Positions 16,313 to 24,135 are shown, counted from the stretch's first letter. The stretch: 27,298 nt of DNA from JBHIAG01 sp046758465 (GCA_046758465.1 JBHIAG010000017.1:1-27298), one strand, 5' to 3'. Numbers and translations: made by a program. The notes: generated by a model from the letters alone, not told the origin.

Positions 16313-17154
16313 CGCGCATCTATAAGAACCTCATCCCCGACTCCCACCTGCACCGCGAACTGGAAAGCCTGCTGCGCAAGAATGGCGGGGTAGCCACGCT
16401 GGAGGAGATCTGTCGGGAGGTTTTTCTGCTGCCGACGGCCTCAGCGCCCCTGGCGCGGGTTCTCGTCGAGGAGCTGATCCAAGGCGACCCACGGCTGCAG
16501 TGGGCGGCTGACACCAGGGTGGAGTGTTCCGAGCCGAGTCCTGAGGAAGTTTGGCGGCAGCGCAAACATGTTCTCGTCGTAGATATCGAAACCACCGACG
16601 GCACACGGCGCGACCAACGCATCATCGAGCTGGGCGTGTGCCGGATTGAGAAAGGGTGCATTACCCGCGAGTGGAGCCAACTGCTGAACCCGGAGCGCAG
16701 CGTGTCGCCCTGGATTCGGAACCTGACCGGAATTACCAAAGCAATGCTGGCGGCTGCGCCGCGCTTTGCCGAAGTGGCCGACCGGCTCCTGGAGGAACTT
16801 GAAGGGGCCATCCTGGTGGCCCACCACGCGCGCTTTGATGTGGCGGTTCTCAGCGCTGAGGTAAGCCGGCTGCGGGGACAACGGCTCGGCAACTACTACC
16901 TCTGCACGGTGGAACTGGCGCGCCACGTTTTCCCCAGCATGGAAAATTATCGGCTGGAGACGCTGAGCCGAACCCTGGGCCTGTGCCATGAGCGGCCGCA
17001 CCGCGCCGGGTCAGATGCGCGCGCCACGGCTGAGCTGTTCACACGCCTGGCAGAAACCTCAGACTGGGCGTTGGCCCCCTACTTGCGACCGCACCCCCTC
17101 GTCCGCCGGCCTGCAGCGCAAATTGTTGAAACCAGCCACGAGCGAATTTCGTAA
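16306..17154 (+). CDS. DEDDh 3'-5' exonuclease (DnaQ/epsilon-like)
   Basis: A 282-residue protein with an N-terminal helical region (about 1-85; LHRELESLLRKNGGVATLEEI) followed by an exonuclease domain of the DnaQ/RNase T type. Exo I is VLVVDIETTDG (Asp93, Glu95), Exo II AHHARFDVAVL and Exo III HRAGSDARATAEL (His plus Asp), so all catalytic acids are present. LTGITKAML in between is typical of DNA polymerase III epsilon/PolC-like exonucleases. It probably trims or proofreads DNA 3' ends; whether it partners a polymerase cannot be told. The helical N-terminus resembles that of exonuclease proteins linked to a GIY-YIG nuclease, but no such domain is present. It is divergent from truA. Confidence 0.88.
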   Translation: MASRIYKNLIPDSHLHRELESLLRKNGGVATLEEICREVFLLPTASAPLARVLVEELIQGDPRLQWAADTRVECSEPSPEEVWRQRKHVLVVDIETTDGTRRDQRIIELGVCRIEKGCITREWSQLLNPERSVSPWIRNLTGITKAMLAAAPRFAEVADRLLEELEGAILVAHHARFDVAVLSAEVSRLRGQRLGNYYLCTVELARHVFPSMENYRLETLSRTLGLCHERPHRAGSDARATAELFTRLAETSDWALAPYLRPHPLVRRPAAQIVETSHERIS

Positions 17155-17175
17155 GTCTTAAGTGGTCATTCTTGT

Positions 17176-17191
17176 AGGTAAAACTTTACCT
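17176..17191 (+). promoter_or_regulatory. Palindrome before the TolC-family gene
   Basis: AGGTAAA and TTTACCT form a perfect 7-bp inverted repeat with a 2-nt spacer, ending 4 nt before the GAGGAG ribosome binding site. Compact palindromes of this size are typical dimeric-repressor operators, such as TetR/MarR types that control efflux genes. No regulator gene is adjacent. Confidence 0.45.
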
Positions 17192-17195
17192 GGAT

Positions 17196-17201
17196 GAGGA
17201 G
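17196..17201 (+). promoter_or_regulatory. Shine-Dalgarno site fixing the TolC-family start
   Basis: GAGGAG is followed by a 7-nt spacer and ATG at 17209. An ATG five codons upstream (17194) overlaps this site and is not preceded by a purine-rich sequence, so 17209 is the likely start. Confidence 0.7.
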
Positions 17202-17208
17202 CCTATCC

Positions 17209-19032
17209 ATGATACACACCACTGTTCGCCGCCTGGCGGCCACGCTGCTGGCCATCCTGCTGCTGGTGCTACCGTTGCCAGCGCAGAACATTGACTTTAC
17301 CAAAGGCAAGTCGCATTTGCCCTTCTTGTTGGGCCCCTACACGCCGCGCTTCGTGCCGCAACCCCAACTGGTCAACTCGCCGCGGATTGATGACCTCATT
17401 CGCGACGGCAAGCTCTATCTGAGTCTCCAGGACGCCATCTACTTGGCGCTGGAGAACAACCTCGACATCGCCGCGGCCCGCTACGGGCCTGACATCGCCG
17501 AGACTGACATCCTACGGACGAAAGGGGGCGGGCTCGCACGTGGCGCGGGTGGAGTCGGCACGGCGACGGCGCTCGGGGGCGGGCCGGTGGGCTCCTTCGA
17601 CCCGACAGTGAGCTACAGTTTCAACTGGAGTCGGCGGATACAGCCGCAAACGAGCACGTTCCTGACCGGCACAAACAAACTCACAACCACACCGATAACG
17701 AACGGCTTCACCTACAACCAGTCCTTCCAAACCGGCACCAGCTTCAGCATTACGTACGATGCGTTCCGCCAGTCAACCAACGCCACCCGCACCTCCTTCA
17801 ACCCTTTCTTCACTTCATCGCTGCAAGTCGGCTTCAGCCAGCGGCTCCTCAACGGCTTCGGGCTGGGCCCGAACCGGCGGTTTATCCGCGTGGCCAAGAA
17901 CAACCAGCAGATCAGCGACCAGGCCTTCCTCCAGCAGGTAATGGAGACCATCAGCGCCGTCAAAGACGCCTACTGGGAACTGGTGTTTGCCCGGGAAGAT
18001 GTGAAGGTGAAGGAGCAGTCGCTGGCCTTGGCGGAGAAACTCTACCAGGACAACCAACGCCAGGTGGAGATTGGCACGTTGGCGCCCATCGAAGTGGTGC
18101 GCGCGGAATCTGAGGTGGCCCGTACCCGCCAGGACTTGATCGTGAGCCAGACCACGCTGCTCCAACAGCAGATCACGATAAAAGACCTCATCGCTAGGAA
18201 CCCGATGGACCCGTTGCTGGCACTGGTCGAGATTATACCTACGGAACCTGTTGAAGTTCCCGAGTTGCCGGAGGTCATCCCGGTGCAAGACGCGATCCAA
18301 ATTGCGATGGAGAAGCGGCCCGAGATCATCCAGGCGCAGCTTGACCTTAAGAACCGCGGCATCACCCGCCGGGCGGTACGCAACTCGATGCTGCCCTCCG
18401 TCGACGTATTTGGCTTCTATTCCGGGTCCGGCTTGGCCGGGGCGCTCAACCCCTTGGCGGAGTTTGACCCCATTTTCAACCTTCCACCCAGCGGCGAGTT
18501 TATCGGCGGTTTCAGCCGCAGCTTCACCCAGGCGATCCAGCGCGACTTCCCCAATTACGGCTTTGGCGTCAGTATTACGATTCCGATTAAGAACCGCGCC
18601 GCGCAAGCAGATACAGCACGTGCGGCGCTGGAAGAGCGACAATCGGAGGTGCGCTACCGGCGCACGGTAAACCAAATCATCAGGGATGTGCGCAACGCGC
18701 AGATTCTTCTCCAGCAGAGCCGTGCGCGCATTGACGCTGCCGAGAAGGCACGCCTGCTGGCCCGGGAAACCATGGAGGCTGAGCAGAAGAAATTGCAACT
18801 CGGTGCCTCCACGATTTTCCTGGTCATCCAGGCGCAACGCGACCTGGCAGCGGCGCAGAGCCTGGAAGTCCGCACCCGCGTGGACTTCAAGCGGGCACAG
18901 GTCGGCTTCGATCAGGCCCTGGGACGCACGCTTGAGCGGAGCAACGTCAAAGTCGAAGACGCCGAAACCGGCGTCGTTACGGCGGGGCTCCCTAAGTTTG
19001 ACCCAGCTCGCGCAACCCGCGCGAGACGCTAG
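17209..19032 (+). CDS. TolC-family outer-membrane efflux protein
   Basis: A 607-residue outer-membrane channel of the TolC/OMF type, which would complete a tripartite efflux or type I export system across the periplasm. A signal peptide (residues 1-25, ending LPLPAQN) is followed by two OEP repeats. The first starts near LSLQDAIYLALENNLDIAAA and contains AYWELVFAREDVKVKEQSL; the second starts near IPVQDAIQIAMEKRPEIIQA and contains YGFGVSITIPIKNRAAQADT and the C-terminal helix LGASTIFLVIQAQRDLAAAQ. It is longer than typical TolC (about 450-500), with an extra Thr/Ser/Asn-rich stretch at about 110-210 that may form surface loops. No membrane-fusion or pump gene is adjacent. Confidence 0.93.
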   Translation: MIHTTVRRLAATLLAILLLVLPLPAQNIDFTKGKSHLPFLLGPYTPRFVPQPQLVNSPRIDDLIRDGKLYLSLQDAIYLALENNLDIAAARYGPDIAETDILRTKGGGLARGAGGVGTATALGGGPVGSFDPTVSYSFNWSRRIQPQTSTFLTGTNKLTTTPITNGFTYNQSFQTGTSFSITYDAFRQSTNATRTSFNPFFTSSLQVGFSQRLLNGFGLGPNRRFIRVAKNNQQISDQAFLQQVMETISAVKDAYWELVFAREDVKVKEQSLALAEKLYQDNQRQVEIGTLAPIEVVRAESEVARTRQDLIVSQTTLLQQQITIKDLIARNPMDPLLALVEIIPTEPVEVPELPEVIPVQDAIQIAMEKRPEIIQAQLDLKNRGITRRAVRNSMLPSVDVFGFYSGSGLAGALNPLAEFDPIFNLPPSGEFIGGFSRSFTQAIQRDFPNYGFGVSITIPIKNRAAQADTARAALEERQSEVRYRRTVNQIIRDVRNAQILLQQSRARIDAAEKARLLARETMEAEQKKLQLGASTIFLVIQAQRDLAAAQSLEVRTRVDFKRAQVGFDQALGRTLERSNVKVEDAETGVVTAGLPKFDPARATRARR

Positions 19033-19072
19033 AGCGAATCCAGGCAGAGAAACCAAGCCCACTCCGCCCCCG

Positions 19073-19121
19073 GCTTGTCCTGCTTGCCCTGAGCGAAGCC
19101 GCAGGGAGCTTGCCGAGGGGC
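19073..19121. repeat. REP-like intergenic repeat (TGCCCTGAGCGAAGC type)
   Basis: The 190-bp gap between the TolC-family gene and the mutase holds CTTGTCCTGCTTGCCCTGAG followed by CGAAGCCGCAGGGAGCTTGC. CCCTG and CAGGG can pair. The sequence shares CTGTCCTGAGC-type words with the element at 26544-26570, and both resemble a dispersed repeat seen in many GC-rich bacteria and often mistranslated as coding sequence. Confidence 0.55.
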
Positions 19122-19222
19122 ACTCACCACGGGTATTTCTGGGGCTTTCGTGGCTCGATTGACCTCCTGCGGGCCTTCGCCTATGATGCTCGAGAACAGC
19201 GGGGGCGGATGGCGAAGCGCCA

Positions 19223-20929
19223 ATGGCTAAAGACGAAAAAACCCTGACCGCAGAACGCCGGGAGTTGGAACGCAAGCCCAGTGCTGCGGAGCGCGCCTGG
19301 GAGGAAACCACGCTGAAGAAGGCGCTCGCGACAACGCCGGAGCGGATGGCGGAGTTCACCACCGTGTCAGGCGTGCCCGTCCGGCGGCTTTACACGCCCG
19401 CCGACCTCCCGGAGTTCGACCCGGCGCGCGACCTCGGCCGGCCCGGCCAACCGCCCTACACCCGCGGCATCCATGCGACGATGTACCGCGGGCGGCCGTG
19501 GACGATGCGGCAGTTCTCCGGGTTCGGCACGCCGGAGGAGACCAACCAGCGCTTCCATTACCTCTTGCAGCAGGGCCAGACGGGGCTCTCGGTGGCTTTT
19601 GACCTGCCCACACTGATGGGCTACGACTCCGATCACCCGCTTTCGGAGGGCGAAGTGGGCAAGTGCGGCGTGGCGGTCGCCTCGCTGCGCGACATGGAGA
19701 TTTTGTTCGACAAAATCCCGCTCGCGCAGGTCACCACCTCGATGACCATCAACGCGCCCGCGGCCGTCATCTGGGCGATGTACCTGGCGGTGGCGGAAAA
19801 GCAAGGGGCGAAACTGGAGCAGCTTTCCGGCACGATTCAGAACGACATTCTCAAGGAGTACATCGCGCAGAAGGAGTACATCTTCCCGCCAGCACCTTCG
19901 ATGCGCCTGGTGGTGGACACATTTGAGTTTGGCGTCCGGCAGACACCACGCTGGAACACGATTTCGATCAGCGGCTACCACATCCGCGAGGCGGGCTCGA
20001 CGGCACTGCAAGAGCTGGCCTTCACGTTGCGCAACGGCATTGAGTACGTCGCCTGGGGTCTCGGCCGCGGGCTGAACGTGGACGAGTTTGCGCCACGGCT
20101 CTCTTTCTTCTTCAACGCCCACAACGATTTCTTCGAGGAGGTCGCCAAGTACCGGGCGGCCCGGCGCATCTGGTACCGGGTCATGAGCGAGCGCTTCCGG
20201 GCGCAGACGGAGCGGGCGCGGGTGCTGCGCTTCCACACGCAGACGGCGGGTTGCTCGCTGACGGCGCAGCAGCCCTACGTCAACCTGGTGCGGACAACGC
20301 TTCAGGCGCTGGCGGCGGTGCTGGGTGGCACGCAGTCGCTGCACACGAACTCGCTCGACGAGGCCTGGGCGCTGCCTACCGAGTCTGCCGCCACGCTCGC
20401 CCTGCGCACCCAGCAGGTCATCGCGCACGAAAGCGGAGTGACGAACACAGTGGATCCGCTCGGCGGCTCCTATTTCGTTGAGTGGTTTACGAATGAGATG
20501 GAGCGCGGTTGCTACGACTACTTCGAGCGAATCGATGCCCTGGGCGGGATAATCCCGGCGATTGAGCGCGGCTACCCACAGCGGGAAATTGCCGAGGCTG
20601 CCTATCGCTACCAGCAGGCAGTGGAAGGCAAGGAGAAGATCATCGTCGGGGTGAATGATTACGTGGTCGAAGAGGAAGCACCGCTGGAAACTCTGCAAAT
20701 TGACGAGTCAGTCGCGCGCCGCCAGCAGGAGCGGCTGGCGGAGGTGCGGCGCACGCGCGACACCCGGCGCGTCAGGCAATGCTTGAAAGACCTGGAGGCA
20801 GCCGCGCGCGGCGACAAGAATATGATGCCTTATATCCTCGAAGCCGTCCGGGCCTATGCCACCCTGGGCGAAATCTGCGACACGCTCCGCTCGGTCTTTG
20901 GTACCTACGAAGAAGTCGCCATCACCTAG
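19223..20929 (+). CDS. Methylmalonyl-CoA mutase-type large (catalytic) subunit
   Basis: A 568-residue acyl-CoA mutase substrate-binding subunit; it lacks the cobalamin domain, which is encoded next. The family reaction is adenosylcobalamin-dependent carbon-skeleton rearrangement, classically (R)-methylmalonyl-CoA to and from succinyl-CoA. Landmarks are YRGRPWTMRQFSGFGTPEET, GLSVAFDLPTLMGYDSDHP, TTSMTINAPA, PPAPSMR, SISGYHIREAG (His253) and NTVDPLGGSYFVE. The PSMR arginine (Arg228) that binds the substrate carboxylate in methylmalonyl-CoA mutases is kept, arguing against isobutyryl-CoA mutase. Position 98 is Phe where the classical enzyme has the active-site Tyr; I believe archaeal-type split mutases also have Phe there. 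A close homologous specificity such as ethylmalonyl-CoA remains possible. Confidence 0.9.
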   Translation: MAKDEKTLTAERRELERKPSAAERAWEETTLKKALATTPERMAEFTTVSGVPVRRLYTPADLPEFDPARDLGRPGQPPYTRGIHATMYRGRPWTMRQFSGFGTPEETNQRFHYLLQQGQTGLSVAFDLPTLMGYDSDHPLSEGEVGKCGVAVASLRDMEILFDKIPLAQVTTSMTINAPAAVIWAMYLAVAEKQGAKLEQLSGTIQNDILKEYIAQKEYIFPPAPSMRLVVDTFEFGVRQTPRWNTISISGYHIREAGSTALQELAFTLRNGIEYVAWGLGRGLNVDEFAPRLSFFFNAHNDFFEEVAKYRAARRIWYRVMSERFRAQTERARVLRFHTQTAGCSLTAQQPYVNLVRTTLQALAAVLGGTQSLHTNSLDEAWALPTESAATLALRTQQVIAHESGVTNTVDPLGGSYFVEWFTNEMERGCYDYFERIDALGGIIPAIERGYPQREIAEAAYRYQQAVEGKEKIIVGVNDYVVEEEAPLETLQIDESVARRQQERLAEVRRTRDTRRVRQCLKDLEAAARGDKNMMPYILEAVRAYATLGEICDTLRSVFGTYEEVAIT

Positions 20930-20939
20930 CTTGATGACT

Positions 20940-20975
20940 CACCACAGAGGCACAGAGGACACAGAGAACACAGAG
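20940..20975. repeat. CACCACAGAGGCACAGAG repeat between the mutase subunits
   Basis: The sequence CACCACAGAGGCACAGAGGA continues with CACAGAGAACACAGAG. It matches the element at 24136-24162 except for one base in the shared 27 positions, plus one extra 9-nt CACAGAG-type unit. It fills most of the 51-bp gap between the two mutase genes. Confidence 0.8.
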
Positions 20976-20980
20976 AGAAG

Positions 20981-21379
20981 ATGGGTGAGAAGAAGATTCG
21001 GGTGTTAATTGCGAAGCCGGGGCTAGACGGGCACGACCGCGGCGCCAAGGTGATCGCCCGGGCGCTGCGCGACGCCGGCATGGAGGTTATTTATACCGGC
21101 CTGCGGCAAACACCAGAGCAAATCGCCAACGCGGCTGTGCAGGAAGACGTGGACGTCATCGGGCTATCGATTCTCTCCGGAGCGCACAATGTGATTGTGC
21201 CGCGGGTGCTGGAGCTGCTGCGGGAGAACAAAGCAGCGGACGACATTACGGTGGTCGTCGGCGGCATCGTTCCCGATGCCGACATTGCCGCCCTCAAGCA
21301 GGCTGGCGTGGGTGAAGTTTTCCAGCCGGGCACGTCCACGCAGGAAATCATTGACTTCATCCGCGGACGGGTGAAGTAG
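20981..21379 (+). CDS. Methylmalonyl-CoA mutase-type small (cobalamin-binding) subunit
   Basis: A 132-residue stand-alone B12-binding domain that carries adenosylcobalamin for the large subunit. IRVLIAKPGLDGHDRGAKVI contains the DxHxxG signature; His18 would be the lower axial cobalt ligand (base-off/His-on). GLSILSGAHN and VVVGGIVPDAD form the remaining nucleotide-tail pocket, ending GTSTQEIIDFIRGRVK. Length and content match the small subunit of split mutases (archaeal methylmalonyl-CoA mutase or 2-hydroxyisobutyryl-CoA mutase). It is 51 bp after the large subunit, with a dispersed repeat in between, and 6 bp before the crotonase gene. Confidence 0.95.
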   Translation: MGEKKIRVLIAKPGLDGHDRGAKVIARALRDAGMEVIYTGLRQTPEQIANAAVQEDVDVIGLSILSGAHNVIVPRVLELLRENKAADDITVVVGGIVPDADIAALKQAGVGEVFQPGTSTQEIIDFIRGRVK

Positions 21380-21385
21380 GCCGCC

Positions 21386-22027
21386 GTGGCCGAAGCGCCA
21401 AACGACTCACCAAGTCTCACTGTGCATCATGAAGGCGAAGTCGTACGGATCGAGCTGGCAGCCGGAGGGAAGCCTCCACGGCTCTCGGAAGCGAAACTGG
21501 GCGAACTTGCAGGCGCCCTGGGCGGACTGTTTCAGGACGCCACCTGCGGCGGTGTGGTGATTCACGGGAGCGCGAAGGCCTTTGCCACGGGTGCGGAAAT
21601 TGCCGAAGTGCGCGCGCTGACGCCAGCCACTGCCCTGCCCTTTGCCTTGCGCGCCCAAAAGTTGTTTGAAAAAATCGCGGCGGCACCCAAGCCCGTACTG
21701 GCAGCGATCAGCGGCTACTGCCTGGGTGGGGGACTCGACCTGGCACTGGCGTGCTGGCGGCGCGTGGCGACCCCGGAGGCGGTATTCGGTCATCCAGGTG
21801 CTAGGCTGGGGCTGGTAAGCGGCTGGGGCGGGTCAGGGCGGCTGGTGCAACTGGTGGGGCGGAGTCACGCCCTGGAATTGCTGCTGACCGGGAAGCGCAT
21901 CAGCGGCACCGAGGCGCACCAAATCGGCCTGGTGGATACGTTGGTCCCGGCCGAACAACTCCTGGCGGCTGCGATTTCAGAGGCTCGTGCCCTGGCAACG
22001 CGCGGCCTGACCCCTTCGGAACACTGA
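21386..22027 (+). CDS. Crotonase-superfamily protein lacking both canonical glutamates
   Basis: A 213-residue enoyl-CoA hydratase/isomerase-fold protein, starting at GTG 21386. Oxyanion-hole regions are visible (AFATGAEIAE and ISGYCLGGGLDLALAC). The two glutamates used by classical enoyl-CoA hydratase are not present: the GGGxELA position is Asp118, and the PExxLG position is Gly138 (FGHPGARLGLVSGWGG). The C-terminus stops about 45 residues earlier than usual, losing part of the trimerisation helices. It probably binds an acyl-CoA thioester, but hydratase activity is doubtful; another crotonase reaction or a structural role is possible. It is closely linked to the mutase genes and ends 98 bp before the selenoprotein start. 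Confidence 0.82.
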   Translation: MAEAPNDSPSLTVHHEGEVVRIELAAGGKPPRLSEAKLGELAGALGGLFQDATCGGVVIHGSAKAFATGAEIAEVRALTPATALPFALRAQKLFEKIAAAPKPVLAAISGYCLGGGLDLALACWRRVATPEAVFGHPGARLGLVSGWGGSGRLVQLVGRSHALELLLTGKRISGTEAHQIGLVDTLVPAEQLLAAAISEARALATRGLTPSEH

Positions 22028-22077
22028 ACTGACTTCCCGACTTTCCTCATGAGTTGCGTTAAGCGTGCAGACACTGG

Positions 22078-22106
22078 TTGACAAAAGCTTCCTAGCAAGC
22101 TAGAAG
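22078..22106 (+). promoter_or_regulatory. Candidate promoter of the selenoprotein gene, overlapped by an imperfect palindrome
   Basis: A perfect -35 TTGACA (22078-22083) is followed after 17 bp by TAGAAG (22101-22106; four of six). Across the spacer and -10 runs an imperfect inverted repeat (GCTT-C-CTAGC-AA-GCTAG-AAGC, 22087-22107, one unpaired C), a possible operator. This suggests the selenoprotein has its own promoter within the cluster. Confidence 0.5.
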
Positions 22107-22125
22107 CAGGCGTAGCATTTCTGCT

Positions 22126-22863
22126 ATGGGCGCGATGAGGTCCAGAAAAATCCGGATCGCTAAGTGGGCACTGGCTGGCCTGGGCCTTGTGCTTATTGCT
22201 CTATTTGGCGTGTTGAGCTACCTACTCGGCGGGCCCAAGCGCGCCTATTACGTTGTGCGCTACACTGCCAACAGGCCCGATCAGGCCTATGGCCTTCTGC
22301 GCTACGGTTTGCCGCAGACGCGTCAAGGGGAACTGCAGGTCGGGGCGCGCGCGCCCGATGTGGAGCTGGTGTCGCTCGATGGTGAATCCAGATTCCGCCT
22401 GCACGAAAAAATCGGCTCCAAGCCGCTGGTTCTCATCTTCGGCAGCTACACCTGACCGCCTTTCCGCCGCCAGGTAGGTAACCTGGACGATATGTACCAC
22501 CAGTTCAAAGACCAGGCCGATTTCCTCACCATCTACATCCGCGAAGCGCATCCTCAGGACGAATGGCAGGTGGATTCAAACCTGAATGACGGCCTCTACT
22601 ACTTCCAACCCCGGACACTCCGCGACCGCGTGGCCATTGCGAATGACTTCGCCCAGCGTTTCCAATACCCCATCCCCCTGGCGGTTGACACCATGGCCGA
22701 TACCGCTAATGAGCTCTATGCGGCCTGGCCGGAGCGCCTCTACATCATCGAGCCGACTGGCAAGATTGCTTATAAGGGCGGCCAGGGACCTGGTGACTAC
22801 CGACCCGAAGAAGTCCGCGCCTGGCTTGAGCGGAAATTTCCCGAAGCCCTGGCCCGGCGATAA
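22126..22863 (+). CDS. Membrane-anchored deiodinase-like thioredoxin-fold selenoprotein (TGA read as Sec110)
   Basis: Read through the in-frame TGA at 22453-22455, this is a 245-residue protein. Residues 13-35 form a single N-terminal membrane anchor. From about residue 75 there is a thioredoxin-like domain closely resembling iodothyronine deiodinases (PF00837 type). It has PLVLIFGSYT-U-PPFRRQ, where U is Sec110 in the place of the deiodinase GSCTU selenocysteine. It continues with ADFLTIYIREAH (His142 matching the conserved deiodinase EEAH), VDTMADTANELYAAWPERLY and YKGGQGPGDYRPEEVRAWLE. The frame resumes without shift and ends at TAA. A SECIS-like hairpin follows the TGA. Bacterial deiodinase-like proteins are known; the substrate is unknown, and thyroid hormone is not implied. 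It is likely a redox enzyme facing the periplasm. ATG 22135 is an alternative start. No Sec machinery gene is in the window. Confidence 0.92.
22470..22486 (+). promoter_or_regulatory. Bacterial SECIS hairpin
   Basis: CCAGGT-AGGTA-ACCTGG folds into a perfect 6-bp stem with a 5-nt loop. It starts 14 nt after the TGA, so the loop is 20 nt downstream. This is within the known 16-37 nt range for bacterial SECIS elements, and the loop has G at its second position, as required. The stem can extend by two C/G pairs past a single bulged A (22487). This is where SelB would bind to deliver Sec-tRNA. Confidence 0.85.
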
Positions 22864-22968
22864 ACCGCACGAGCCCTCTTGCATTAGCTCAGCATTTTTG
22901 TTCCTCGGTTTTGAGTCGCGCCCCGCTTGACCCGTAGCGGCCATCTGGACTAAGTTCCCGGTTCCCTG

Positions 22969-24123
22969 ATGAGTTCTCGCGTTGCCATCATCGGTTTGGG
23001 ATTCACGCCCGCGCGGCCAACTTCCCCCCACCAGTCCTTCAAAGAGATGATGTTTGAAGCGGCACAGCGTGCCTACGCCGACGCGGGCATTGCGGCCGCC
23101 GCGGTGGGCTCGTTCGTCACCTGCGCAGAAGATTTGAACGAAGGGCTGAGCATTTTTGATGAGTACACGCCCGACCAGTTGGGCGCCGTACTCAAGCCGA
23201 TGCACACGCTGACGCAGGATGGTTTACACGGGCTGGCAGACGCGGTGATGCAGATTCTTTCGGGGCTCTTCGACCTGGTGGTAGTGGAGGCGCACAGCAA
23301 GGCGTCCAACATCCTGACGCTCGACTGGATCGTGGACTACGCCACTGACCCGGTGCTGAACCGGCCGCTGGCGTTGAACCCGCACTACATCGCGGGGCTC
23401 GAAATGCAACGGTTTCTGCATGAAGCAGGCGTGAGCCACGAGCAGTGCGCGCAGGTGGCCGCCAAGAATCACGAGCATGCATTGCGCAACCCGGCAGCGG
23501 CCTATGCGACGCGCCTTGCGGTGGAGGATGTCTTGCAGTCCGCCCCGGCTTTCGAGCCGTTGCACGAGCGCGAGATCGCCCGGACAGCCGATGGTTGCGT
23601 TGTGCTGGTGCTGGCCAGCGAAGAGCGCGCGCAGCGCGCCCCTAACCAAGCGATCTGGGTGCGCGGGGTGGGCTGGGCGAACGGGTCTTACGCGCTGGAG
23701 TCGCGCGCATGGGCACGGGCGGACTATGCCCGCCGCGCTGCTGAGATTGCCTACCAACACGCGGGGATCAAAGAACTTTCACGGGAGGTCCAACTGTTCG
23801 AAGTGGACGACAGCTACGACTACAAGGAATTGCAGCACCTGGAGGCACTCGGCGTCTTCCCGTCAGCGGCCGCGGCGGCGCAGGCGACCGAACGAGGCGC
23901 AACCAGGTTGGGCGGCGAGACGCCCGTGAATGTTTCCGGGGGCGTGCTGGGCATGGGCAACATGCTGGAGGTGAACGGCCTGTGGCGCGCAGCCGAGCTG
24001 GTGGTGCAGTTGCGCGGGCAGGCAGGTGCGCGGCAGGTAAAAGGCGCGAAGGTGGGCCTGGCGCAATCCTGGCGCGGTGTGCCGACGACGAGTGGTGCCG
24101 TCGCCATTTTGAGTGGGGAATGA
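22969..24123 (+). CDS. Thiolase-like (SCP2-thiolase-type) protein lacking the nucleophilic Cys
   Basis: A 384-residue thiolase-fold protein of the SCP2/archaeal thiolase type. VAIIGLGFTPARP starts the fold, MQILSGLFDLVVVEAHSKAS matches the active-site helix region, and VSGGVLGMGNMLEVNGLWRA the C-terminal loop. By alignment with canonical family motifs, the nucleophilic Cys is Thr82 (TLTQDGLHG), the GHP histidine is Asn331 (GMGN), and the HDCF motif is replaced by DDSYDYKE. Ordinary thiolysis is therefore unlikely. DUF35-associated retro-aldolases (Ltp2 type) also lack the Cys, and this is a possible analogue. It is a paralogue of the gene at 24297 (shared YKEL-HLE block) and lies 105 bp after the selenoprotein. 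Confidence 0.85.
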   Translation: MSSRVAIIGLGFTPARPTSPHQSFKEMMFEAAQRAYADAGIAAAAVGSFVTCAEDLNEGLSIFDEYTPDQLGAVLKPMHTLTQDGLHGLADAVMQILSGLFDLVVVEAHSKASNILTLDWIVDYATDPVLNRPLALNPHYIAGLEMQRFLHEAGVSHEQCAQVAAKNHEHALRNPAAAYATRLAVEDVLQSAPAFEPLHEREIARTADGCVVLVLASEERAQRAPNQAIWVRGVGWANGSYALESRAWARADYARRAAEIAYQHAGIKELSREVQLFEVDDSYDYKELQHLEALGVFPSAAAAAQATERGATRLGGETPVNVSGGVLGMGNMLEVNGLWRAAELVVQLRGQAGARQVKGAKVGLAQSWRGVPTTSGAVAILSGE

Positions 24124-24135
24124 GAAAGGCCAACA

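Noticed and set aside
19033..19222. Coding region in the gap, as suggested by peptides such as PACPERSRRE
   Set aside because: That peptide is the typical mistranslation of a dispersed intergenic repeat; no ribosome binding site or conserved frame is present.
17815..19362. Long minus-strand open frame of 515 codons
   Set aside because: It is antisense to the TolC-family gene and the mutase start and runs through an intergenic repeat; no family features.
19367..20698. Minus-strand open frame of 443 codons
   Set aside because: It is antisense to the mutase large subunit, whose motifs are unmistakable.
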